DNA of 18,266 bases from Thauera sp. (GTDB lineage: Bacteria > Pseudomonadota > Gammaproteobacteria > Burkholderiales > Rhodocyclaceae), in the NCBI GenBank assembly GCA_023150215.1, contig JAKLLJ010000029.1, positions 1 to 18,266 of the forward strand, given 5' to 3'. Each line of letters begins with the position of its first letter. Within the stretch, counting starts at the first letter, position 1. Under the pieces are notes generated by a model that was not told where the DNA came from, did not search any database, and saw nothing but the letters and a program-made list of their open reading frames with translations. The position numbers were made by a program, and so were the translations under genes. Positions 7,702 to 15,127 of the stretch are shown one piece after another.

Positions 7702-8649
7702 ATGCCGTCTCAAGCCAACTGCGCGCTGCCACAAGGGTTTCAGCTCGACCAGTACCGCATCGAGCGACAACTGTCGCTCGGCGGCTTCTCCATCGTATAC
7801 CTGGCCCACGATGCGCACGGCATCGCGGTTGCGATCAAGGAATACCTGCCCAATTCGCTCGCCCTGCGCAAGGACGGCGAAACCGAGCCACAGGTCACCG
7901 ACGAGCACCGCCTCGCCTTCCGTTACGGCATGAAGTGCTTTTTCGAGGAAGGGCGCGCGCTCGCCAAGCTGATGCATCCAAACGTGGTGCGGGTGCTCAA
8001 CTTCTTCCGCGCCAACGGCACCGTCTACATGGTCATGCAGTTCGAGCGCGGGCGCACGCTGCACGACTACGTCCGCAAGCACCGTGGCGAGGTCAAGGAG
8101 ATGCTGATCCGCGCGGTGTTCGCACGCATGCTCAACGGCCTGCGCGAAGTGCATTCGCACAAGCTGCTGCACCTCGACATCAAGCCGGCGAACATCTATC
8201 TGCGCAACGACGGCACGCCGGTGCTGCTCGATTTCGGCGCCGCACGCCAGACCCTGGTGAGCGACCAGCCTGTGCTCAAGCCGATGTACACACCTGGCTA
8301 CGCCGCCCCCGAACAATACGAGGGCCGCGACCAGCTCGGGCCGTGGACCGACATCTACAGCGTGGGCGCCAGCCTGCACGCCTGCATCACCGGCAGCCCG
8401 CCACCGCGTGCGGACGAGCGCCTGCGCGACGACACCCTGCAGCCACTGGCGAAGACGCAGGCCGGACGCTACAGCCGGCAACTGCTCGAACTGAGCGACT
8501 GGTGCCTGCGCCTCGACCCTCACGAGCGGCCACCCAGCGTGTATGCGCTGCAAAAGGCGCTGCTCCACCGCGAGAACTCGGCCGAGCGTCCCGAGCACTG
8601 GTTCTCGGACCTCGGCTCCCGGCTGAAATCCTTCATCGGCCGCGGCTGA
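7702..8649 (+). CDS. Soluble serine/threonine protein kinase (Hanks-type)
   Basis: A 315-residue kinase with no membrane segment or extracellular sensor; the kinase fold fills nearly the whole protein. Visible motifs: a glycine loop LSLGGFSIVYLA (25-35), ATP-anchoring lysine K46 in AIKEY, alpha-C glutamate at E82 or E83, a catalytic loop HLDIKPAN (157-164, catalytic D159), metal-binding DFG (177-179), and APE (202-204). The usual HRD arginine is leucine, so it belongs to the non-RD class, whose activity does not depend on activation-loop phosphorylation in the usual way. A PP2C phosphatase gene starts 12 bases after its stop, giving a likely writer/eraser pair. The substrate is unknown; similar pairs occur with type VI secretion, but no such genes are in view. 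The start ATG at 7702 lacks a strong Shine-Dalgarno site. Confidence 0.93.
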   Translation: MPSQANCALPQGFQLDQYRIERQLSLGGFSIVYLAHDAHGIAVAIKEYLPNSLALRKDGETEPQVTDEHRLAFRYGMKCFFEEGRALAKLMHPNVVRVLNFFRANGTVYMVMQFERGRTLHDYVRKHRGEVKEMLIRAVFARMLNGLREVHSHKLLHLDIKPANIYLRNDGTPVLLDFGAARQTLVSDQPVLKPMYTPGYAAPEQYEGRDQLGPWTDIYSVGASLHACITGSPPPRADERLRDDTLQPLAKTQAGRYSRQLLELSDWCLRLDPHERPPSVYALQKALLHRENSAERPEHWFSDLGSRLKSFIGRG

Positions 8650-8661
8650 GGAGAGAACTTC

Positions 8662-9585
8662 ATGCGTTTCACCATCTACCAGGAAAGCCGCATCGGCAAG
8701 CGCCGCAGCAATCAGGACCGCATCGCCCACTGCTACTCGCGCGATGCACTGCTGATGATCGTCGCCGACGGCATGGGCGGCCACCTGCACGGCGAGGTCG
8801 CCGCGCAGATCGCCGTGCAGCGCGTGGCCGAACAGTTCCAGCGCGAGGCCCGGCCGACGCTGCCCGACCCCCAGCTCTTCCTGTCGCGCGCGCTCGACAG
8901 CGCCCACCATGCGATCCTCGACGACGCGCTCGACCGCCAGCTGCCGGAGGCACCGCGCACCACCGTCGTCGCCTGCGTGGTGCAGCGCGGTGCCGCGTTC
9001 TGGGCACACGCCGGCGACTCCCGCCTCTACCTGCTGCGGCGCGGCCACCTGGTCACGCGTACGCGCGACCATTCGCGCACCCAGCTGATGATCGACCAGG
9101 GCATGCTGCTGCCCGAGGACGCCCAACACCACCCGGGCCGCAACCGCATCTATTCCTGCCTCGGCGGCAACTACACGCCGCAGGTGGAGTATTCTCCGCG
9201 CACCCCGCTGCACGACGGCGACCTGCTCGCGCTGTGCTCCGACGGTGTGTGGGGCGCGACCGACGACGACGGACTGGTCGTCAACCTGACCGCCGGCGTG
9301 CTCAGCCAGGCGGTGCCACGCGTGATGGACCTCGCCGAGCACAATGCCGGCCAGAGCGCCGACAACCTGTCGATGGTGGCGATGTGCTGGCACGACGAGC
9401 ACGCGGTCGGTCCCGCGAGCGCCGAATCGATCTCCACCCGCACGATGGACCTCGACGACTTCGAATCCCGCCTCGACCTCTCGGGCACGGGCAGCGGCGC
9501 CAGCGGCGACCTCGACGAGGACGAGATCGAGCGTGCGATCCGCGAGATCAACGCCGCCATCAACAAATTCGACACCCGACCCTAG
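8662..9585 (+). CDS. PP2C-family serine/threonine phosphatase
   Basis: A 307-residue metal-dependent phosphatase. Metal-binding and fold motifs are all present: NQDR (17-20), ADGMGGH (35-41, D36), HAGDSRLYLLRRG (116-128, D119), CSDGVW (192-197, D194) and SADNLSMV (232-239, D234-N235). The core ends near residue 245. A roughly 60-residue tail rich in aspartate, glutamate, serine and glycine follows, without recognisable domain. A GAGGAG Shine-Dalgarno overlaps the kinase stop codon, eight bases before the ATG at 8662, so the two genes are probably translated together. It is expected to reverse phosphorylation by the kinase upstream; that pairing is inferred from adjacency. The protein is cytoplasmic, with no signal or TM segment. 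Confidence 0.93.
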   Translation: MRFTIYQESRIGKRRSNQDRIAHCYSRDALLMIVADGMGGHLHGEVAAQIAVQRVAEQFQREARPTLPDPQLFLSRALDSAHHAILDDALDRQLPEAPRTTVVACVVQRGAAFWAHAGDSRLYLLRRGHLVTRTRDHSRTQLMIDQGMLLPEDAQHHPGRNRIYSCLGGNYTPQVEYSPRTPLHDGDLLALCSDGVWGATDDDGLVVNLTAGVLSQAVPRVMDLAEHNAGQSADNLSMVAMCWHDEHAVGPASAESISTRTMDLDDFESRLDLSGTGSGASGDLDEDEIERAIREINAAINKFDTRP

Positions 9586-9595
9586 GACCCCCTAC

Positions 9596-10327
9596 ATGCG
9601 ACCCAGCCAGCGCCTGCCCGACGAACTCCGCCCCGTCCGCCTCACCCGCGGCTACACCTGCCACGCCGAAGGCTCGGTGCTGGTCGAATTCGGCGCCACC
9701 CGCGTGCTGTGCACCGCCAGCGTCGAAGAGACCGTGCCCGGCTTCCTGCGCGGCAAGGGCCAGGGCTGGCTCACCGCCGAATACGGCATGCTGCCGCGCG
9801 CCACGCACACGCGCAGCGCGCGCGAGGCCGCGCGCGGCAAGCAGAGCGGCCGCACCCAGGAGATCCAGCGCCTGATCGGGCGCAGCCTGCGCGCGGTGGT
9901 CGATCTCGGCGCACTCGGCGAGCGCCAGATCGTGATCGACTGCGACGTGCTGCAGGCCGACGGCGGCACGCGCACCGCGTCGATCACCGGCGCCTGCGTC
10001 GCCGTGCACGACGCCCTGGTCGGCCTGGTCGCCGCCGGCAAGCTCGCCCACAACCCGATGCGCGAGCTCGTCGCCGCGGTCTCGGTCGGCATCCACGACG
10101 GCGTGCCGGTGCTCGACCTCGACTACGCCGAGGACTCGGATTGCGATACCGACATGAACGTGGTGATGACCGAAAGCGGCGGCCTGATCGAGGTGCAAGG
10201 CACGGCCGAAGGCGCAGCCTTCTCGCGCGCCGAGCTCAACGCGCTCCTCGACCTCGCCGAACTCGGCTGCCGTCGCCTGTTCGAACTGCAGCGCACCGCG
10301 GTGCGCACGGCCATCCTCGCGGCCTGA
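9596..10327 (+). CDS. rph: Ribonuclease PH
   Basis: A 243-residue phosphorolytic 3'-5' exoribonuclease that trims the 3' ends of tRNA precursors. It begins MRPSQRLPDELRPVRLTRGY and contains the family blocks EFGATRVLCTASVEE, GWLTAEYGMLPRATHTR, SGRTQEIQRLIGRSLRA (R86) and DGGTRTASITGA (R126), with the phosphate-binding arginines at the positions known from Bacillus RNase PH. The acidic cluster DSDCDTDMNVVMT (180-192) is the conserved active-site region. The C-terminus is complete, unlike the frameshifted rph of E. coli K-12. The chosen ATG at 9596 has AGGA, overlapping the phosphatase TAG stop, eight bases upstream. A longer in-frame extension would overlap the phosphatase gene and has no family homology. 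rdgB follows 26 bases later. Confidence 0.97.
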   Translation: MRPSQRLPDELRPVRLTRGYTCHAEGSVLVEFGATRVLCTASVEETVPGFLRGKGQGWLTAEYGMLPRATHTRSAREAARGKQSGRTQEIQRLIGRSLRAVVDLGALGERQIVIDCDVLQADGGTRTASITGACVAVHDALVGLVAAGKLAHNPMRELVAAVSVGIHDGVPVLDLDYAEDSDCDTDMNVVMTESGGLIEVQGTAEGAAFSRAELNALLDLAELGCRRLFELQRTAVRTAILAA

Positions 10328-10353
10328 GGCCTGCCCACCCGGAGCCCTGATCC

Positions 10354-10959
10354 ATGAGCACCCGACTCGTCCTCGCCAGCAACAACGCCAAGAAGGCCGC
10401 CGAGATGCAGGCCTTGCTCGCCCCGCTCGGCATCGAGGTCATTCCGCAGGCGGTGTTCGGCGTCGACGAAGCCGAAGAGCCGCACCCGAGCTTCGTCGAA
10501 AATGCGCTCGCCAAGGCCCGTCACGCCTCTGCCGCCACCGGCCTGCCCGCGGTGGCGGACGACTCCGGGCTGTGCGTGGAAGCGCTCGGCGGCGCCCCAG
10601 GGGTGATCTCCGCCCGCTTCGCCGGCGAGCCCAGGTCGGACGCACGCAACAACGCCCTGCTGCTGGAGAAGCTCGCCCACCTGGCCGCGCCCGCCCAGCG
10701 CCGGGCCTATTTCTATTCCGCCGTGGTGCTCGTGCGTCATGCGGAGGATCCCCGTCCGCTGATCGCCGACGGCGAATGGCACGGCGAAATCCTCCCCGCC
10801 GCGCGCGGCGAGGGCGGCTTCGGCTACGACCCGCTGTTCTGGCTGCCCGAGCTGGAACAGACCGCGGCGGAGCTGGATGCGGCACTCAAGAACACCCTCA
10901 GCCACCGCGGCGCCGCGATGCGCCACCTGCTCGACCGCCTCGCCGCGCATCCGCTGTGA
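10354..10959 (+). CDS. rdgB: RdgB/HAM1 non-canonical purine NTP pyrophosphatase
   Basis: A 201-residue house-cleaning enzyme that hydrolyses ITP, dITP and XTP to monophosphates and so keeps deaminated purines out of nucleic acids. It starts MSTRLVLASNNAKKAAEMQA, the substrate-binding N-terminus (SNNxxK). It has FVENALAKARHA (47-58, with E49 and N50), the metal-binding ADDSGLCVEALGG (68-80, D69-D70), APGVISARFAG, and GFGYDPLFW toward the C-terminus. Length and motifs are typical. A GGAG sequence lies nine bases before the ATG. The last codons overlap the GTG start of hemW by a GTGA. The rph-rdgB-hemW order is common in proteobacteria. Confidence 0.97.
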   Translation: MSTRLVLASNNAKKAAEMQALLAPLGIEVIPQAVFGVDEAEEPHPSFVENALAKARHASAATGLPAVADDSGLCVEALGGAPGVISARFAGEPRSDARNNALLLEKLAHLAAPAQRRAYFYSAVVLVRHAEDPRPLIADGEWHGEILPAARGEGGFGYDPLFWLPELEQTAAELDAALKNTLSHRGAAMRHLLDRLAAHPL

Positions 10960-12179
10960 CCCCCCGCCGCGTCATCCCGCTCACGCCCGCCGCCAGCCCT
11001 GCACGCGCCGTGCCGCTGCCCGCCCGCCCGCAGCTCGAGGCCTCGCCGCCGCTGTCGGTGTACGTGCATTTCCCGTGGTGCGTTAAGAAGTGCCCTTATT
11101 GCGACTTCAACTCGCACGCCCCGCGCGACGGCAGCATCCCCGAGCAGGCCTGGCTGGACGCCGTGCTCGCCGACCTGCAACGGTCGCTGCCTCAGGTGTG
11201 GGGACGGCGGGTGCACAGCGTGTTCATCGGCGGCGGCACCCCCAGCCTGATGTCGGCTAGCACGCTGGACGCGCTCCTCACCGGCCTTCGCATGCTGCTG
11301 CCGCTCGACCCGCTCGCCGAGGTCACCCTCGAGGCCAACCCGGGCACGGTCGAAGCCGAGCGCTTCCGCGACTACCGCGCCGCCGGCGTCAACCGCCTGT
11401 CGCTCGGCATCCAGAGCTTCGACGACGCCCTGCTCGCCAGGATCGGCCGCATCCACGGCGGCGAGGAGGCGCGGCGCGCGATCGACGCCGCGCGCACCCA
11501 CTTCGAGCGCGTCAACCTCGACCTGATGTACGCCCTGCCCGGCCAGACCCCGGACATGGCGCTCGCCGACCTGGAAACCGCAATCGGCTTCGGCGTGCAG
11601 CACTTGTCCTGCTACCACCTCACCCTCGAGCCCAACACCCCCTTCGCCCACGACCCGCCGCCGCTCCCCGACGACGACAGCGCCGCCGACATGCAGGAAG
11701 CGATCGAGGCCCGCCTGGCCGCGGCCGGCTTCGCGCACTACGAGACCTCCGCCTTCGCCCGTCCGCACGAACAAAGCCGCCACAACCTCAACTACTGGAC
11801 CTTCGGTGACTACCTCGGCCTCGGCCCCGGCGCCCACGGCAAGCTCTCCAGCCATGAAGGCATCCGCCGCGAGATGCGCCACAAGCACCCCGGCCGTTAT
11901 CTGGAAGGCGCTGCGCGCGGCGACTTCATCCAGGAGGCGCGCGAGATGTCGGTGGCGGAGCTGCCCTTCGAGTTCATGATGAACGCGCTGCGCCTCACCG
12001 AAGGCGTACCGGCCAAGCTGTTCACCGAGCGCACCGGAGTGCCGATCGAGGCCATCACCGACGAGCTGGCGCGGGCGCGCGAACGCGGGCTGCTGGACAC
12101 GGCGGCGGGGCAACTACGGCCGACGCTGCAGGGACGGCGCTTCCTGAATGAGTTGCTGCAGGGGTTTTTGCGGGACTGA
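10956..12179 (+). CDS. hemW: Heme chaperone HemW (radical SAM, HemN-like)
   Basis: A 407-residue radical-SAM protein. The cluster motif is CVKKCPYCDF (C42, C46, C49). The residue two after the third cysteine is phenylalanine rather than cysteine, which separates HemW from true coproporphyrinogen dehydrogenase HemN. Further blocks: FIGGGTPSLM, LEANPGTVE, GVNRLSLGIQSF, NLDLMYALPGQT, NLNYWTFGDYLGLGPGAHG, and a C-terminal HemN_C region. Family knowledge: HemW binds heme and passes it to respiratory enzymes; older annotations as oxygen-independent coproporphyrinogen oxidase are misleading. The start is taken as the GTG at 10956 overlapping the rdgB TGA, an arrangement that suggests translational coupling. 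The N-terminal 30 residues before the core (SPPLSVYVHFPWC) are Pro/Ala-rich and not conserved, so a later start cannot be excluded. Confidence 0.94.
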   Translation: MTPRRVIPLTPAASPARAVPLPARPQLEASPPLSVYVHFPWCVKKCPYCDFNSHAPRDGSIPEQAWLDAVLADLQRSLPQVWGRRVHSVFIGGGTPSLMSASTLDALLTGLRMLLPLDPLAEVTLEANPGTVEAERFRDYRAAGVNRLSLGIQSFDDALLARIGRIHGGEEARRAIDAARTHFERVNLDLMYALPGQTPDMALADLETAIGFGVQHLSCYHLTLEPNTPFAHDPPPLPDDDSAADMQEAIEARLAAAGFAHYETSAFARPHEQSRHNLNYWTFGDYLGLGPGAHGKLSSHEGIRREMRHKHPGRYLEGAARGDFIQEAREMSVAELPFEFMMNALRLTEGVPAKLFTERTGVPIEAITDELARARERGLLDTAAGQLRPTLQGRRFLNELLQGFLRD

Positions 12180-12301
12180 GCCGCCCGCTCACGGCTCGGC
12201 TACGCGAGCATGTCTTCACACACGTCCAGTTGGTCTGGCTTTCGTTGACCAGGTTGTAAACCACGGGTGAGCTTCGTCATACGGCGCTCAGGGCAGCAAG
12301 C

Positions 12302-13345
12302 TCAATGCGAATGCCGGTGGTGGATGTCCGGAAAGTGCGGGTGCTTGTGGATCAGCGCCTCGTGGCGGTGCCGATGTTCATGTGGCTCGTCACTGTTCCA
12401 GGCGAAGTCGTGTTCGTGCTGGTGGTGTTCGTCATGGGTGTGCCGATGGCGATGCTCCATCGGCTCATGCACGTGCTCGTGCTCGTGGTGCTCGGTGAGA
12501 TGCAGCCAGACCCCCAGGCCCATCAGCGCGGTGGCAATCCAGAACACGAGCGAGGTCGACTCGCCGAGCAGGACCAGCGACACCGCCGCGCCGATGAAGG
12601 GCGCAGTCGAGAAGTAGGCGCCGGTGCGCGCCGTCCCCAGTCCGCGTAGCGCAAACACGAAAAGCACCAGGCTGATGCCATAGCCGAACAAGCCGACGGC
12701 CATGGTGGCGAGCAGGACCGGACCGTCCGGCAGGCTCGCGCCGAGCGCAAACGCCAGCCCGGCGTTGACCGTGCCCGCCACCGCCCCTTTCGTGGCCGCG
12801 ATGAAAAGCGCGTCCGAGGCCGACACACGCCGCGTCAGGTTGTTGTCGATCGCCCAGCACAGGCAGCCGGCCACGATCGCCAGCGGCCCGACCCAGTCGC
12901 TCGTGCCGCCTTCGCCCCCCGACCACGACAGCATGGCCCCGCCCGCCGCGATCGCGAGCATGCCGAGCACGATGCTGCGGTCGGCGTTTTCCCTGAACAC
13001 GATCCACGCGATCATGGCGCTCAGGACCGCTTCGAGGTTGAGCAGCAGCGACGCGGTCGAACCACTGGTGCGCGTGAGGCCGAACATGAGCGCGAGCGGC
13101 CCGAGCACGCCGCCGAAGACGATCGCCCCCAGCAGCCACCGCCATTCGCCCTTGGCCAAGCCGGAGGGCGTCCAGCCACGATCGCGGATCAGGCGCGCCG
13201 CAGCCAGCCCGAGCCCGCTGCCAAGGTAGAGCAAGCCGGCCAGCAGCCAGGGCGACATCTCGCCGACGAGCAACTTGGCGAACGGCGTGCTCGCGCCGAA
13301 GAGGGCGGCTGCGAGCAGCGCATGGATCACGTGGATGTTGTTCAT
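12302..13345 (-). CDS. EamA/DMT-family transporter with histidine-rich C-terminal tail
   Basis: A 347-residue inner-membrane protein. Residues 1-282 make about ten hydrophobic segments in two EamA repeats (for example AALFGASTPFAKLLVG and, in the second half, GCLCWAIDNNLTRR). From residue 284 the tail of 64 residues contains 24 histidines, mixed with Glu, Arg and Asp, as in metal-binding loops of cation transporters. The tail follows the last helix, so it should face the cytoplasm. This suggests divalent-metal binding (zinc, nickel or cobalt), but the substrate is not shown by sequence, and other EamA members export amino acids or metabolites. The ATG at 13345 starts MNNIHVIHALLAAALFGAST directly before the first helix; a longer in-frame extension has no homology. 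The DUF2703 gene lies 159 bases upstream on the same strand and could be co-transcribed. Confidence 0.85.
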   Translation of the reverse strand: MNNIHVIHALLAAALFGASTPFAKLLVGEMSPWLLAGLLYLGSGLGLAAARLIRDRGWTPSGLAKGEWRWLLGAIVFGGVLGPLALMFGLTRTSGSTASLLLNLEAVLSAMIAWIVFRENADRSIVLGMLAIAAGGAMLSWSGGEGGTSDWVGPLAIVAGCLCWAIDNNLTRRVSASDALFIAATKGAVAGTVNAGLAFALGASLPDGPVLLATMAVGLFGYGISLVLFVFALRGLGTARTGAYFSTAPFIGAAVSLVLLGESTSLVFWIATALMGLGVWLHLTEHHEHEHVHEPMEHRHRHTHDEHHQHEHDFAWNSDEPHEHRHRHEALIHKHPHFPDIHHRHSH

Positions 13346-13504
13346 CGCCTTTGTCCGGACGGCGTGCTCGCCACCCAGCAGGAACGATAGCCGGAAGCGG
13401 CTCTCAAGCGCGCGCCGGGCTCGACCGGCCCGACTCGCCTGATCGACCCCATCGCAAACCACGCACGGATGCTCACGCCCCGGCCGCGGACGAAACACAT
13501 TGCG

Positions 13505-13903
13505 CTATGGCTTGCCGTCAACCTGCCGGGAGGCGGCAAGCAACGCAGCCTTGACGATCAGTTGCTCCGGAATGGCTTCGAAGGTTTCCGTGCCGATCTC
13601 CAATGTCCGGCACCGTTCGCCACCGCAAGCCGAACAGCACCGGCTCTGGCCAACGCTTGCCTCGAGCCAGTCCTCGATCGAGCGCCCCGCAATCCAGATG
13701 CGATTGGACTCGGACGGCATCCCCTTGAAAGCGTCGAGCGCGATCTCCCGCATTTCCAGAACCGGCTCGAAACCCAACGGCCGCAGCGCTTCCTGAAGCT
13801 GCGGAATCGCCCGAACGATCGCGCCCTGCGTGCCGCCACAGCGCTCGCAGGTCTCTCCGTCGGGCGTGACGAGTCGTTGCCAAAGGATGTTCAAGGTCTT
13901 CAT
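13505..13903 (-). CDS. DUF2703 family cysteine-rich protein
   Basis: A 132-residue protein that begins MKTLNILWQRLVTPDGETCE. I recognise it as DUF2703, a family of unknown function. It has a CERC pair (19-22) and a second cluster CCSACGGERC (89-98). The first is followed by GGTQGA, and the middle segment ESNRIWIAGRSIEDWLEA is the conserved family core. The cysteine spacing suggests a metal site or redox activity; this is inference. No signal peptide or TM segment. The ATG at 13903 has AAGGA about eleven bases upstream, and an in-frame extension to 14002 is not homologous. It is just upstream of the histidine-tailed transporter, so a shared role in metal handling is plausible but unproven. Confidence 0.8.
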   Translation of the reverse strand: MKTLNILWQRLVTPDGETCERCGGTQGAIVRAIPQLQEALRPLGFEPVLEMREIALDAFKGMPSESNRIWIAGRSIEDWLEASVGQSRCCSACGGERCRTLEIGTETFEAIPEQLIVKAALLAASRQVDGKP

Positions 13904-14006
13904 GTCGATGGGAATCCTTATAGGGAGGTGACAGGACAGGCTGGCCGGGCACCACGTCATCCACCGGGCAAGCCAGTGCAGCATTGTTGCCGCCAGCGAC
14001 AAGGCG

Positions 14007-14037
14007 GGATCGGGCCTGACGGCTTACGGCCCGATCC
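14007..14037 (-). repeat. 10-bp inverted repeat hairpin downstream of tacT
   Basis: A perfect stem GGATCGGGCC / GGCCCGATCC with an 11-base loop lies between the tacT stop (14102) and the DUF2703 start (13903). Read on the minus strand, the bases after it are GCCTTGTCGC with no real T-run, so intrinsic termination is possible but not textbook. It would insulate the toxin-antitoxin pair from DUF2703. The rest of the 198-base gap holds no recognisable gene. Confidence 0.5.
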
Positions 14038-14101
14038 TGTCATTCGACGTCTTGGTGGTGCAATGCCAAGTTTCGAAGTCCAGCAGTCAGCATGCTCAAA
14101 T

Positions 14102-14608
14102 TCACGGATTGCGAGATCGCAGGGCGGTTGCCAAGGGAAGGAACAACGTCAGCGGAGAGTCAGGCAGAGCGATGAAACCGTGATGCCCATAGAAGGCGGC
14201 CGCGTGGCCGTCCTTGGCATCGACCATCAAGGCATACGCAGCAATCTCGGAACGGGAGGCCCGCTCGAGCGCATCGGCTAGCAGCGCACCGCCGAGACCC
14301 TGCGCACTGAATGCCTCATCAACCGCCAGGCGCCCCATGCGGACGGCTGGCACAGTCGGATAGCGTGGGAGCCTTTTGCTGATGCTAGCCGGGAGATCGG
14401 CCAGCATCAGGCTTGCCGAAGCGAGGGTGTAGTAGCCGGCAATGCGCTGCCGATCGGCCAGCGCCACGAAGCAAGCCGCCACGCGACGCCGAATGTCTTG
14501 GGTGACTTGCTCTCGTAAGTACCGGTCGAGCGGATCGGAACCACTGTGGAACCCAGTACGCTCATGCGCGGCATCAAGCGGCGCGACGAGAAACGGTGCG
14601 TTGCTCAT
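14102..14608 (-). CDS. tacT: TacT-like GNAT-family acetyltransferase toxin
   Basis: A 168-residue GNAT protein. It has the acetyl-CoA-binding motif around AVDEAFSAQGLGGALLADAL (95-114, with Q103-G104-L105-G106-G107) and FYGHHGF (139-145) containing the likely catalytic tyrosine Y140. The N-terminal FHSGSDPLDRYLREQ is typical of the TacT/AtaT/KacT group. Family knowledge: these toxins acetylate the amino group of aminoacyl-tRNAs and stop translation. Its ATG overlaps the antitoxin stop codon (ATGA), the classic coupled arrangement. The catalytic residues look intact, so an active toxin is expected. Chromosomal location in an accessory stretch fits a mobile or stabilising module. The symbol is by family, not proven orthology. 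Confidence 0.92.
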   Translation of the reverse strand: MSNAPFLVAPLDAAHERTGFHSGSDPLDRYLREQVTQDIRRRVAACFVALADRQRIAGYYTLASASLMLADLPASISKRLPRYPTVPAVRMGRLAVDEAFSAQGLGGALLADALERASRSEIAAYALMVDAKDGHAAAFYGHHGFIALPDSPLTLFLPLATALRSRNP

Positions 14609-14886
14609 TCAGCACGCAAGAGCTTGCGGCGACGAGCAAAAGCACGTTCCAAGGCGGGGGTTGGTTGCGGGGGCGATAGCAGCGCCTGCGCAAAGCACTC
14701 CTGATCGGCGAGCGAAAGACGGATGACTTCTGCCTGCTCGATAGCGCGCTGGGCGGCGTCTTGCACGGCGTCCACCACGAAATCGGTCATGGTACGCCCC
14801 TGAAGTTCAGCGGCTCGCTTCAGCATCGCATGCAGATCAGTGCTTATCCGGGCTTCAAGCCGAGCGGTATTGATAGCTGTAGGCAT
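14605..14886 (-). CDS. tacA: TacA-like DUF1778 antitoxin
   Basis: A 93-residue protein. Residues 1-48 make a ribbon-helix-helix DNA-binding domain (TARLEARISTDLHAMLKRAA, then TMTDFVVDAVQ), the DUF1778 family. The C-terminal part (50-93, including SLADQECFAQALLSPP) is the toxin-neutralising region. The start is the ATG at 14886, with a perfect AGGAGG at 14895-14900 eight bases upstream. An in-frame extension to 15012 overlaps the promoter and operator and is rejected. It should bind TacT and repress its own operon from the palindrome at 14912-14928. tacT overlaps its stop codon. Confidence 0.93.
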   Translation of the reverse strand: MPTAINTARLEARISTDLHAMLKRAAELQGRTMTDFVVDAVQDAAQRAIEQAEVIRLSLADQECFAQALLSPPQPTPALERAFARRRKLLRAE

Positions 14887-14894
14887 AACTTGCT

Positions 14895-14913
14895 CCTCCT
14901 GCCTGAAATTATA
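14895..14913 (-). promoter_or_regulatory. tacA: tacAT promoter -10 box and Shine-Dalgarno
   Basis: The minus strand carries TATAAT at 14908-14913, a perfect -10 consensus, and AGGAGG at 14895-14900, a perfect SD placed eight bases before the tacA ATG. No good -35 is visible at 16-18 bases spacing. The expected start of transcription near 14901 gives a very short leader with the SD close to the 5' end. Two bases of the -10 are shared with the operator palindrome. Confidence 0.65.
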
Positions 14914-14928
14914 CGGCAAATTGCCGTA
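14912..14928. promoter_or_regulatory. Palindromic operator of the tacAT module
   Basis: A 17-base perfect inverted repeat, TACGGCAA-A-TTGCCGTA, begins within the -10 box of the tacAT promoter. Ribbon-helix-helix antitoxins of this class bind such palindromes as the antitoxin-toxin complex and repress their operon. Position and symmetry are seen directly; binding by TacA is inference. Confidence 0.75.
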
Positions 14929-15127
14929 CATTTCGTGCGTACCAATAGCCGAGTTGCTCACGTCAGCGCTCGACAAATCTTGGGTCAAAGCGGCCGACGC
15001 TATGACAACCATGGTGAATCAATCACCGGCCGCTCCTGGCCGCATCGAGCCAAAGACCAACTCCCCTTTCCGCACCCATTGCGCCAATTAAAACCAATCC
15101 CTTAAAACCCCGACTACCGAAAGCGTC

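Noticed and set aside
7687..9402. 571-codon minus-strand open frame opposite the kinase and phosphatase genes
   Set aside because: The plus strand encodes complete kinase and PP2C motifs; the reverse frame has no recognisable domain.
12268..12304. 7-base inverted repeat (TGAGCTT / AAGCTCA) between hemW and the transporter as a bidirectional terminator
   Set aside because: Short stem, 23-base loop, no T-run, and one arm lies in the transporter stop codon.
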